Below, in pieces: positions 52,561 to 60,434 of a DNA stretch of 64,000 nt. How positions within the stretch are numbered: the stretch's first letter is position 1; every line of letters begins with the position of its first letter. The translations under genes and the position numbers were made by a program. The notes beneath the pieces are model-generated. The model was given only the letters and a program-made list of their open reading frames with translations. It was not told where the DNA came from and made no database searches. This stretch comes from Planctomycetota bacterium (GTDB taxonomy: Bacteria; Planctomycetota; UBA1135; GCA-002686595): NCBI GenBank assembly GCA_012959525.1, contig DUDB01000057.1, positions 20,362-84,361 of the forward strand, read 5' to 3'.

Positions 52561-53877
52561 ATGCCCGCTCTCTGCCCCTCAACAGACATCGTACTGGCTG
52601 CTGGCCTGCGCACTCCCTTCGTGCGCGCCGGGGGAGTGTTCAAGCGTGAGGACGCCGGCCACCTCGGGGCGCGGGTGGCTCGGGAAGTCCTGGCGCAGAA
52701 CGCCCTCGAGCCGGATGCCTTTGACGAGTTGATCTGCGGCTGCGTGGGTCAGCCCTTCGACCAGGCGAACGTGGGACGTGTCATTGCCCTGCGCGCGGGA
52801 CTCGACGAGTCCACTCCGGCGCGCACCGTGGCGCGCAACTGCGCCAGCGGAATCGAGATGGTGACCGAAGCGGCGACCGCCATCGAGGCGGGCTATGGTG
52901 AGACCTACCTCTGCGTGGGAGTGGAAGTCATGAGCTCCTACCCCCTGGTCTTCGGACGCAAGATGACGGACATGTTCGCGCGTCTCGCCGGGGCCCGGTC
53001 GGGGATGGCCAAGCTGAAAGCCCTGTCCTCTTTCCGCCCGTCGTTCCTGGCACCACGCATCGCTCTGCTCGAAGGCCTGACCGACCCCACCTGCGGCATG
53101 CTCATGGGCAGCACCGCTGAGCTCTTGGCTCGCGATTTCGGCATCAGCCGCGAGGAGGCCGACGCTTACGCCCTGCAGAGTCACCGGCGCGCCAAGGCGG
53201 CCCGCGAGGAGGGCCTCTTGAGCGAAGAGATCCTGCCCCACATGGGAGCCGAGGCCCGCCCCGGAGCGGCATCGGTGGAGCACGATGACGGTATCCGCGA
53301 CGACCAGACCCTCGAGGCCCTGGCCAAGCTGCGACCCTACTTCGAGAAGCCCGATGGGATCGTCACCGTGGGCAACGCCTGCGGCATCAGCGACGGAGCG
53401 GTGGCCATGATCGTCACTACCGGCCGCCGCGCCCAGGAGCTGAACCTGGAGGTCTTGGCCCACCTGCGCAGCTTTGCCTGGGCGGGACTCGACCCCAAAC
53501 GTATGGGCCTGGGCCCCGTGTTCGCTTCCGCTCAGGCCCTTGAGGCCGCCGAGTGCGAGCTGTCCGACATGCACTGCGTCGAGCTGAACGAGGCCTTCGC
53601 GGCTCAGGTCCTCGCCTGCGTCAAGGCCTTCGAGTCCGATGACTACGCAGCCAAGCACCTGGGACGCAAGAAGGCCCTGGGCGAGCTGGATCCCAAGCGG
53701 CTCAACATCCACGGAGGAGCCATCGCCCAAGGCCATCCGGTGGGTGCGACGGGGGGGCGGCTCTTGTTGACCGCCGCCCGCGAGCTGCAGCGCTCGGATG
53801 GGGAGCTGGCTCTGGCCACCCTGTGCATCGGCGGAGGCCAAGGGGGCGCGGTCGTCCTCGAACGGGGGGACGACTAG
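52561..53877 (+). CDS. fadI: Acetyl-CoA acyltransferase (thiolase), beta-oxidation type
   Basis: A 438-residue thiolase, longer than biosynthetic thiolases and typical of the FadI/trifunctional-protein beta subunit. The nucleophile is C94 in ARNCASGIEM; the histidine lies in GGAIAQGHPVGATG and the second cysteine in TLCIGGGQGG, with VELNEAFAAQ between. It cleaves 3-ketoacyl-CoA to acetyl-CoA. The next gene starts 1 nt after its stop, so the two products probably form the FadIJ-type complex. Confidence 0.93.
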   Translation: MPALCPSTDIVLAAGLRTPFVRAGGVFKREDAGHLGARVAREVLAQNALEPDAFDELICGCVGQPFDQANVGRVIALRAGLDESTPARTVARNCASGIEMVTEAATAIEAGYGETYLCVGVEVMSSYPLVFGRKMTDMFARLAGARSGMAKLKALSSFRPSFLAPRIALLEGLTDPTCGMLMGSTAELLARDFGISREEADAYALQSHRRAKAAREEGLLSEEILPHMGAEARPGAASVEHDDGIRDDQTLEALAKLRPYFEKPDGIVTVGNACGISDGAVAMIVTTGRRAQELNLEVLAHLRSFAWAGLDPKRMGLGPVFASAQALEAAECELSDMHCVELNEAFAAQVLACVKAFESDDYAAKHLGRKKALGELDPKRLNIHGGAIAQGHPVGATGGRLLLTAARELQRSDGELALATLCIGGGQGGAVVLERGDD

Positions 53878-53878
53878 C

Positions 53879-56104
53879 ATGAACACTCTGCCCAACTGGG
53901 ACGGGCTGCCCGTTCCCGACGACATGCCACCCGAGGGATCCTGCGTGCGCATCAAGCGTCCGGAGGCAGGCCTCGTGGTCCTGACCCTCGACCCGCCCCA
54001 CCGGACCGCCACGGTCCTCGACCTGCCGCTCTGGCGGGACCTGGCACTGGCCTTGGCCACGGTGCAGCCGAGCGGGGGCGATCGCGCCCTCGTCATTCGC
54101 GGCCGCGAGCCGCTGCACTTCGCCTTCGGTGCCGACATCGGCGCCATCGAGACCCTCAGGGATCCCGAGCTCGTGCGGCGTATGACCATCGAGGTACACG
54201 GCATCCTCGAGAACCTGGAGAACCTCTCCCGCTCCATGTGCACCGTGGCCGCGGTGGGCGGACCCGTTCCCGGCGGAGCCCTCGAGCTATCGCTGGCCTG
54301 CCGCTACGTCCTGGCTGCTGACTCACCGAAGACGCGCCTGGGGCTGCCCGAGACCAAGCTGGGCATCCTGCCTGGCTGGGGCGGGACCCACCGCCTGCCC
54401 AAGAAGATCGGAGTGCCCGCTGCCATGGAGGCGATCCTCACGGGCCGTCTCTACGACACACGCAAGGCCGCCAAGCTCGGAATCGTCGACCGCGTGACCA
54501 AGCCCGAGTACCTCTTCCGAATCGCGGCCGACCTGGCCCTGGGTCGCACCAAGGCGCGCCCCAAGAAACGCGGACTGGCCCGCTGGCTCGTGGACAAGAA
54601 CCCACTCGCCACGGCCATCATCGAGAACACCGCTCAAAAGCAGGCTGCCGCCAAGACCCGCGGTAAGTACCCGGCCGTGGAGTTGGTGGTTCCCATGGTC
54701 GCGAGTGCGGCCCGGGTGAACGCACGCGAGGCGGCCACACGCGAGGCCGAGGCCATCTCCGTCCTGGCGACGGGATCCGTCTGCAAGAGCCTGGTCTCCA
54801 TCTTCCAAGCCTCTGAAGCCGCCAAGAAGCTGAGCCGGGGCCCGGACGGCGAGCGTGCTCCCAGGCTGGAGCGTGCCACCGTCGTGGGTGCCGGAGTCAT
54901 GGGCGGAGCGATCGCGAGCCTGCTGGCGGAGCGGGGCGTCTCCACCCGCCTTGCGGACCTCTCACGCGAAGCGCTGGACAAGGCCCTGGTAGAGCACGAG
55001 CGCGAGATAACCAAGAAACTCAAGCGACGGCGACTGGATGGCAGCCGTGCACGGGCGGCACTTGACCACCTCGATGCGAGCCAGGGCATCAGCGGTGTGG
55101 GCCGAACACAGATCGCCATCGAGGCCGTGGCCGAGACCCTGCCCATCAAGTGCGCGGTCCTCCGCGAGTTGGCAGAGAAGATGCCCGATGGGGCCATCCT
55201 GGCGACGAACACCTCCTCCCTCTCGGTGACCGAGATCGCCGCCGACGTCCCCGACCCCGGCCGGGTGGTGGGCTTGCACTTCTTCAACCCCGTGCGACAG
55301 ATGCCTCTGGTCGAGATCGTGCCAGGGGAACAGACCCGTCCCGAGGTGGTGCGCGCCGCCGCCGGCCTGGCCCTGGCCATGGGCAAGACGCCGGTCATCG
55401 TCAAGGACGTGGCGGGCTTCCTGGTCAACCGACTCCTCGGCCCGTTCCTCGATGAAGCCCTGCGGCTCTTCGAGTGCGGCGTCGCCCCTCAGCGCTTGGA
55501 GGATCTGCTGCTGGACTTCGGCATGCCCATGGGTCCCCTGCGGCTACTGGACGAGGTGGGGTTCGACATTGCAGGTCACGCCGCTCGCTCCCTGCACGAG
55601 GCTTACGGCGCGCGCATGCGACCGACCGAGGGTCTCCTGCCCTGGATCGAAGCCGGACGCGTGGGACGCAAGAGCGGCAAGGGGTTCTTCGATTGGTCCA
55701 ACCCCAAGAAGCCCACCTTGGCCGGGGATGTCGCGAGCCTGCAGACCAGCCAGTCCCTCGCGGAACTCTCCGACGAGGACATCGTCAACCGCTGCGTGCT
55801 CTCGCTCGTCAACGAAGCCGCGCGCTGCCTGGAAGAAGGTGTGGTGACGGGGCCGCAGGAGCTGGATCTGGCCACCGTGTTCGGCATGGGCTTCGCCCCC
55901 TTCCACGGCGGGGTCCTGCACTATGCAGACAGTGTCGGAGCAGCGGCCCTGCGTGAGCAGCTTGACGCACTGGCGGCGGCCCCCGACATCACCACCCGTG
56001 ATGGTGGTCGGGTCAAGTTCCAGGCGGCCAACCTGATCGTCGAGCTGGCTCAGGAGGGCGGCCGCTTCATGGACTACGTCCCTGATTCTTCGGATTCCGC
56101 CTGA
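53879..56104 (+). CDS. fadJ: Multifunctional beta-oxidation enzyme (enoyl-CoA hydratase / 3-hydroxyacyl-CoA dehydrogenase)
   Basis: A 741-residue FadJ-like protein. The hydratase half (about 20-300) has AFGADIGAI, GGALELSLACRY with the first catalytic glutamate and GLPETKLGILPGWGGT with the second. The dehydrogenase half (about 340-640) has the NAD motif VVGAGVMGGAIA, ATNTSSLSVTEIA, catalytic-histidine block LHFFNPVRQMPLVEIV and KDVAGFLVNRLLGP. Catalyses the two steps before thiolysis. Directly follows the thiolase gene. Convergent with dapD, 7 bp apart. Confidence 0.94.
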   Translation: MNTLPNWDGLPVPDDMPPEGSCVRIKRPEAGLVVLTLDPPHRTATVLDLPLWRDLALALATVQPSGGDRALVIRGREPLHFAFGADIGAIETLRDPELVRRMTIEVHGILENLENLSRSMCTVAAVGGPVPGGALELSLACRYVLAADSPKTRLGLPETKLGILPGWGGTHRLPKKIGVPAAMEAILTGRLYDTRKAAKLGIVDRVTKPEYLFRIAADLALGRTKARPKKRGLARWLVDKNPLATAIIENTAQKQAAAKTRGKYPAVELVVPMVASAARVNAREAATREAEAISVLATGSVCKSLVSIFQASEAAKKLSRGPDGERAPRLERATVVGAGVMGGAIASLLAERGVSTRLADLSREALDKALVEHEREITKKLKRRRLDGSRARAALDHLDASQGISGVGRTQIAIEAVAETLPIKCAVLRELAEKMPDGAILATNTSSLSVTEIAADVPDPGRVVGLHFFNPVRQMPLVEIVPGEQTRPEVVRAAAGLALAMGKTPVIVKDVAGFLVNRLLGPFLDEALRLFECGVAPQRLEDLLLDFGMPMGPLRLLDEVGFDIAGHAARSLHEAYGARMRPTEGLLPWIEAGRVGRKSGKGFFDWSNPKKPTLAGDVASLQTSQSLAELSDEDIVNRCVLSLVNEAARCLEEGVVTGPQELDLATVFGMGFAPFHGGVLHYADSVGAAALREQLDALAAAPDITTRDGGRVKFQAANLIVELAQEGGRFMDYVPDSSDSA

Positions 56105-56111
56105 CGCCGTC

Positions 56112-56906
56112 TCAGCGCACGGCGTCTTCCAGGGCGGTCGCCGCATCGGTGCTCGCGTCCCGGTACTTGACGATCAGGGCGCAGGCGGCGGACAAACCCT
56201 TGCTGGTGGCGTACTCACCCTCGAGCGCACGCGTGCCCGGGATGACGACTGCGTTCTCGGGAATCTCCAGGGGCTGCGCCGGGCTGCCACCCAATTCGCA
56301 GCCATGCACCAGATCGTGCACCACACTCCCCCCTGTCAGGACCACACCAGCAGCCAGCACGGCGCCGCGCCCCACCAGTACGCCACCGTAGACACCGCAG
56401 TTGCCACCGATGAACGCACCGTCCTCGATGATGACCGGACGCCCGCCCACGGGCTCCATCACGCCGCCCAGCTGAGCGGCGGCGGAAACGTGCACGCGCT
56501 CCCCCACCTGTGCGCAGGTACCGACGAGTGCGTGGCTGTCGATCATGCTGCCCGCTCCCACGAACGCACCCACGTTGATGTACATGGGCGGCATGCAGAC
56601 AACGCCCGGGCCGATGTAGGTGCCACGGCGGATGGCTGAGCCTCCCGGGACCAGGCGTACATCGTCCTTGTCTGTAAAGCGCCGCACCAGGAACGGCTCC
56701 TTGTCACGAAAGGCCAGGCCGGACTCACCTGGCTCCCCAGACAGCTCCAGTCCATGGGGAACGACCTCGCTGGTGCGAAAGATGTCGAGGATGCCCTCCT
56801 TGACCCAGGTGTTGACCATCCAGCCCTCGGGGCCAGGCTCTGCGGCACGCACCTCTCCCGACTCCAGGGCCTCCAACAGCTCCACTCCACCGGGACGGGA
56901 TTGCAT
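56112..56906 (-). CDS. dapD: Tetrahydrodipicolinate N-succinyltransferase
   Basis: Lysine/diaminopimelate biosynthesis enzyme of 264 residues. The N-terminal helical part is followed by a left-handed beta helix: RRGTYIGPGVVCMPPMYINVG (as RRGTYIGPGVVCMPP and MYINVG), GSMIDSHALVGTCAQVG, HVSAAAQLGGVMEP and the hallmark IEDGAFIGGNCGVYGGVLVG. Uses succinyl-CoA in the cytoplasm. It supplies meso-DAP for peptidoglycan, showing that the organism uses the succinylase route. The start at 56906 is supported by a promoter ending 6 nt before it. Confidence 0.95.
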   Translation of the reverse strand: MQSRPGGVELLEALESGEVRAAEPGPEGWMVNTWVKEGILDIFRTSEVVPHGLELSGEPGESGLAFRDKEPFLVRRFTDKDDVRLVPGGSAIRRGTYIGPGVVCMPPMYINVGAFVGAGSMIDSHALVGTCAQVGERVHVSAAAQLGGVMEPVGGRPVIIEDGAFIGGNCGVYGGVLVGRGAVLAAGVVLTGGSVVHDLVHGCELGGSPAQPLEIPENAVVIPGTRALEGEYATSKGLSAACALIVKYRDASTDAATALEDAVR

Positions 56907-56912
56907 GCAGAC

Positions 56913-56941
56913 ACGCTACACCCCAAGTCCCGCCGCGCCAA
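56913..56941 (-). promoter_or_regulatory. Putative promoter of dapD, leaderless
   Basis: Minus strand: TTGGCG (56936-56941), a 17-bp spacer, TAGCGT (56913-56918). The -10 ends 6 nt before the ATG and no ribosome site is present. Confidence 0.45.
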
Positions 56942-57060
56942 AGTCTGCCTGCCCCTTTCTCGTATGCCGTCGACACGCTCACAACCCACGCATGACTCGG
57001 GCTTCAATCCGCGCGGCCATCCCCGGAGTTCCTCGCCTACGGGACCGCCGTCAAGCTCGT

Positions 57061-57723
57061 CTAGCGCTCGTCGACGAAGTCCTCATAGGGCTTCCTCGTG
57101 ATGTCTGGGACCTTGCAGCCGTCGGCAGGATAGCCGACCGGAATGAGGAGATAGGCGCGCTCGTTCTCCGACCGTTCGAGGATCCCTTCAAGGAACCCCA
57201 TCGGGCTGGGAGTGTGGGTCAGGGTCGCGAGCCCAGCCTTGTGAAGCGCGGCGAGCAGAAAGCCTGTCGCGATACCAACGGACTCCATGACGTAATAGTG
57301 CTTTCGCTTCTCCTCGTCGTCCAAACCATAGGCCTGACGAAAGACAACGATGAGCACGGGCGCGTCCTCTAAGAAGGGCTTGTTCTCATCAGTACCAAAC
57401 GCCTCCAGGTCTCTGAGCCACGCCTCCCCCATGCGCCACTCGTAGTTCTCACGCTCTTCCACCTCTGCCGCCTCTCTGATTCTTCGCTTCAGGGAGGGCT
57501 CGCTAACGACAACGAAGCTCCACGGCTGCAAGTTAGCGCCAGAGGGTGCGCTGCCGGCAGCGCGCAGGCACTCTTCTATGACGCCCTCCGGGATGGGGTC
57601 CGTCGAGAAGCTACGTACGCTGCGGCGAGCCTCGAGCTCTTGGCGGAAAGCACTCGCAGCAGCTAGCATCTCCTCACCGTCTCTACGCTCGAATCTCAAA
57701 GGCACAAGAATAGGGTCGGTCAT
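57061..57723 (-). CDS. Iodotyrosine-deiodinase-like nitroreductase-fold flavoprotein
   Basis: A 220-residue FMN protein. FMN-contacting RRSVR (33-37) and PSGANLQPW (60-68) are present. The active-site lid typical of iodotyrosine deiodinase (IYD) is conserved with exact spacing: E90, Y94 and K115, equivalent to human E157/Y161/K182, in segments [18 protein letters not shown] and [14 protein letters not shown]. The C-terminal [19 protein letters not shown] and [16 protein letters not shown] also match IYD. It should bind halotyrosines or related phenolic amino acids and reductively dehalogenate them. Start at ATG 57723 has TACTCT 6 nt upstream. Divergent from a DJ-1/PfpI gene with only 67 bp between. 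Confidence 0.85.
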   Translation of the reverse strand: MTDPILVPLRFERRDGEEMLAAASAFRQELEARRSVRSFSTDPIPEGVIEECLRAAGSAPSGANLQPWSFVVVSEPSLKRRIREAAEVEERENYEWRMGEAWLRDLEAFGTDENKPFLEDAPVLIVVFRQAYGLDDEEKRKHYYVMESVGIATGFLLAALHKAGLATLTHTPSPMGFLEGILERSENERAYLLIPVGYPADGCKVPDITRKPYEDFVDER

Positions 57724-57729
57724 GGGGAC

Positions 57730-57758
57730 AGAGTAAAGAGTCTGAAACCCCATGCCAG
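57730..57758 (-). promoter_or_regulatory. Putative promoter of the deiodinase-like gene
   Basis: Minus strand: CTGGCA (57753-57758), a 17-bp spacer, TACTCT (57730-57735), ending 6 nt before ATG 57723. It overlaps the region expected to hold the divergent gene's -35. Confidence 0.4.
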
Positions 57759-57777
57759 AGCCCGAGAGACCCGTGGG

Positions 57778-57783
57778 TAGAAT
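57778..57783 (+). promoter_or_regulatory. Putative -10 box of the DJ-1/PfpI-family gene
   Basis: TAGAAT ends 7 nt before ATG 57791; five of six bases match TATAAT. No Shine-Dalgarno and no obvious -35. Confidence 0.4.
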
Positions 57784-57790
57784 CGGCGCT

Positions 57791-58411
57791 ATGAACGCAC
57801 CCTGGAACGTTGGAATCCTCATTTTCGACGGGGTCGAGGTGCTCGACTTCGCGGGGCCCTTCGAGGTGTTCTCCCGCACACGGCTCATCGCAGGCCTGGA
57901 CTCACGGCGCTCAGATGACGATGCCCCACTGCGCGTGTTCACAGTCGCCCAGTCCGGGGCCGAGATCGTCGCCACCGGTGGCCTGCGGGTCGTTCCCCAC
58001 CATGGCTTCGACAGTGCTCCATCCATCGATCTGCTGGTGGTGCCCGGTGGATTTGGAACACGCCCCCTCCTGGACAACCAGGACGTCATCGCCTGGATCA
58101 CCCGAACAGCCCGTTCCGCCCAGCGCATCACGTCGGTCTGCACGGGCGCCCTACTACTCGCCAAAGCCGGTCTCCTGTCCGGCAAGCGGGCGACCACCCA
58201 CTGGGGCGCTTATGACGCCCTCGCCGAGGTGGACGACACGATTGAGGTCGACCGTGGAGCGCGCTTCGTCGAGGACGGGGTCATCACATCAGCGGGCGTC
58301 GCCGCAGGCATCGACATGGCGTTTGCCGTTGTCGAATCGCTCTTCGGCCAGGAGGTCGCAGACGAGACCGCTCGCTACATCGAATACCCGCGTTCTGGGT
58401 CAGGCTCCTGA
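57791..58411 (+). CDS. DJ-1/PfpI superfamily protein (isonitrile-hydratase-like)
   Basis: A 206-residue class-I amidotransferase-fold protein. The nucleophile elbow is [10 protein letters not shown] with C117; an acidic residue typical of the family lies in [16 protein letters not shown] (12-27). THWGAYDAL and [13 protein letters not shown] follow, as in the N-terminal domain of FtrA/GATase1-type regulators and in isonitrile hydratase InhA. No DNA-binding domain is attached, so a stand-alone enzyme is likely; the substrate is unknown. Convergent with the DUF2007 gene with a 12-bp overlap. Confidence 0.85.
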   Translation: MNAPWNVGILIFDGVEVLDFAGPFEVFSRTRLIAGLDSRRSDDDAPLRVFTVAQSGAEIVATGGLRVVPHHGFDSAPSIDLLVVPGGFGTRPLLDNQDVIAWITRTARSAQRITSVCTGALLLAKAGLLSGKRATTHWGAYDALAEVDDTIEVDRGARFVEDGVITSAGVAAGIDMAFAVVESLFGQEVADETARYIEYPRSGSGS

Positions 58412-58696
58412 AGAGTCCGCAGCCGGAGCCGACCCATCCTCGTCGGCATCCAATGCGACTCCCCAACCCGCGTCGTCGAGAGCCTTCCGCGCACGAGCCA
58501 ACGCACTGTGCGGAACGAGCAGACTCGTGCCGCGCAGCATGGAGTGGGTCGCGGTGCCAAGCTCCGCTACGTCAAAGTCCGGCCCATGCTGCATGGTTGG
58601 AATGCCAACATCCTCCAAGAGGCTCGCGACCATACCGGCCTGCATGCCGTTGATGCCCTCTAGCAACACGGCGAACTCTTCATCGTAGCGTTCCAT
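58400..58696 (-). CDS. DUF2007-type small protein
   Basis: A 98-residue protein. The central part, NGMQAGMVASLLEDVGIPTMQ and LLVPHSALARARKAL, follows the DUF2007 pattern (ExxxAxxxxxxLxxxGI...V.....AxxA). The family is described as putative signal-transducing, with no known activity. The acidic, alanine-rich tail is lineage-specific. It overlaps the end of the convergent DJ-1 gene. Confidence 0.65.
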   Translation of the reverse strand: MERYDEEFAVLLEGINGMQAGMVASLLEDVGIPTMQHGPDFDVAELGTATHSMLRGTSLLVPHSALARARKALDDAGWGVALDADEDGSAPAADSSGA

Positions 58697-58931
58697 GGTG
58701 GATTCCCACTGCGGGGCCCCATTCTACATGGACGCACCCCGATTGGCTTCAGTCGCTGACCAATACCCCGCTTGGGCTCCCCGTTGCCCTGGTATCTGGT
58801 TCACATGGTCCACCGCTGACGTTTGCTCATAAAATACAAGGGAAGTCGCGGGACACACGGGGTGTCACGGGGTTGCATGCATCTCAGATCCGTCTACCTC
58901 AACCGCCCTCCCTGCACCCGGCTCCAGTCCC
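58697..58931. other. 235-bp divergent intergenic region
   Basis: No gene recognised. It contains TAAAAT (58830-58835), a possible -10 for the HAF-repeat gene with about 90 nt of leader, and TAGAAT on the minus strand about 17 nt before the DUF2007 start. Neither has a strong -35. Confidence 0.4.
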
Positions 58932-60332
58932 ATGAATAGAATCACCACAGGCCTACTGCTGCCCCTCTTCGCGGGCATCCATGCGGCCGGCCCCAACCCC
59001 GCCCAGGCCCAGGGACCACTCGCATCCAAGGCATCTGCACAACGTTATTCCATTGCGGACATCGGATCTCTGAGTCCGGATCCCAGCCATGGGGTTCGGG
59101 CCATTGAGATCAACAACCGCGGGCACGTGCACGGAGAGAACGACCTCCCCGCGCCTCCTGGACAAGGCAAGATCAACGCCTACTGGTGGAACGGCCACAC
59201 CCAAGAGAAGATCTACCCCCTCGCGCCGGCCCTCTCCTTTGGAGGATCCATGAACGACACGGGCCAGTGCGTGGGCTACTCAACGACGGCTTCGGGGGAC
59301 CTGCACGCCTACTCCTGGGAGTCTGGCACGACCCAGGACATACACGTGGGGCCGCTCACCTTCTCCAAGGCCACCGACATCAACGTGGACGCTCTGCTCT
59401 GCGGGACCAACTCGGCGTTCATCCCCGGCTACACCATCTCCCAGTTCCGCCCCTATGTAAGCGACACCCAGGGCAACTGGCTGGACATCGGGACCTTTGG
59501 GGGTGGCGGCGGATTCGCCTATGGGCTCAATGACCACATGCACGTGATCGGCATTGCAAAAGATGCGGTCGAGTCCATGCGTCCGTTCCTGTGGAGCCCT
59601 TCAACGGGGATGCAGGATCTGGGCGGCCTGGGGGAATTCACGACCCCGCGCGACCTCGACAACTTCGATCGTGTCGTGGGCGTGAGTGCCAATCCGGCGG
59701 GCGACTACCGCGCCTTCATCTGGCAGGCGGGTGTACTCACTGAGCTTCCGACCCTGGGGGGCAGCGCAGGCGACGCCAAAGCCATCAACGACCACGGAGT
59801 CGTTGTGGGCCAGTCCACCGACAGCGGGGAAGTCCAGTACGCGACGCTCTGGCCGGGGGGTACGGCGGGCCCGGTCAAGCTGCAGGATGCCATTCGCCCC
59901 ACAACCTCCTGGGTGCTCACCGGCGCCAGCGGAATCAACGAGCTGGGAGAGATCTGCGGCACAGGCAAGCTGAACGGCGTTCAGCGGGCCTACCGCTTGA
60001 CCCCCCTGGTGCGCGGCAGCCGCTTGAGCGGCGCTCAGCCTGGCATCAGCGGGCAGCTGAACACCCTGTACGGGCTGGGGTTTGAACCCGGAGCCAGCAT
60101 CAGCGTGGCCTATGGCTTCGCGCCGGGTCGTACGGCGGCCACCGGCTGCCCGGGCCAGTTCTATAGCATCCAAAACGCCCAGGTCCTGCTAAACGCGGTG
60201 GCCGATGTGGATGGACGACTCGCCGTGACCTTCAACCTGCCCAGCAGCTTCGCGGGGACCCAGATATGGGTTCAGGCCCTGGACATGGGACGCTGCACCA
60301 TGGGCGAGGTACGCCTCCAACTGCTGCAATAA
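58932..60332 (+). CDS. Exported HAF-repeat protein
   Basis: A 466-residue secreted protein. The signal peptide is about 1-27 (ending NPAQAQ). The middle carries repeated HAF-type blocks in which an IN/LN turn is followed by a glycine strand: INNRGHVHGEN, MNDTGQCVGYS, LNDHMHVIGIA, INDHGVVVGQS and INELGEICGTG, each followed by AY/AFIW-type strands. These repeats build a beta-propeller-like extracellular domain of unknown function. The last ~110 residues are a separate beta domain (LNTLYGLGFEPGASISVAYG...WVQAL). No enzymatic motif. Confidence 0.8.
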   Translation: MNRITTGLLLPLFAGIHAAGPNPAQAQGPLASKASAQRYSIADIGSLSPDPSHGVRAIEINNRGHVHGENDLPAPPGQGKINAYWWNGHTQEKIYPLAPALSFGGSMNDTGQCVGYSTTASGDLHAYSWESGTTQDIHVGPLTFSKATDINVDALLCGTNSAFIPGYTISQFRPYVSDTQGNWLDIGTFGGGGGFAYGLNDHMHVIGIAKDAVESMRPFLWSPSTGMQDLGGLGEFTTPRDLDNFDRVVGVSANPAGDYRAFIWQAGVLTELPTLGGSAGDAKAINDHGVVVGQSTDSGEVQYATLWPGGTAGPVKLQDAIRPTTSWVLTGASGINELGEICGTGKLNGVQRAYRLTPLVRGSRLSGAQPGISGQLNTLYGLGFEPGASISVAYGFAPGRTAATGCPGQFYSIQNAQVLLNAVADVDGRLAVTFNLPSSFAGTQIWVQALDMGRCTMGEVRLQLLQ

Positions 60333-60434
60333 GCGCCGCGTGGGCCGCCGCAGGTGCTCTCGCACCGCCCGTTCTTGCCGCGGGCTTGAGGAGAACCCCG
60401 CCCCGTCATACGCCTCGCCACAGCCAGAGTCCGA

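Noticed and set aside
52579..54243. A 554-codon minus-strand open frame opposite thiolase and fadJ
   Set aside because: Antisense to two clearly coding genes; no domain, and the composition is that of a shadow frame.
58873..58890. A sigma54-like site (TGTCACG...TTGCAT) before the HAF-repeat gene
   Set aside because: One base short of the required -24/-12 spacing and lacks the GG of the -24 element.
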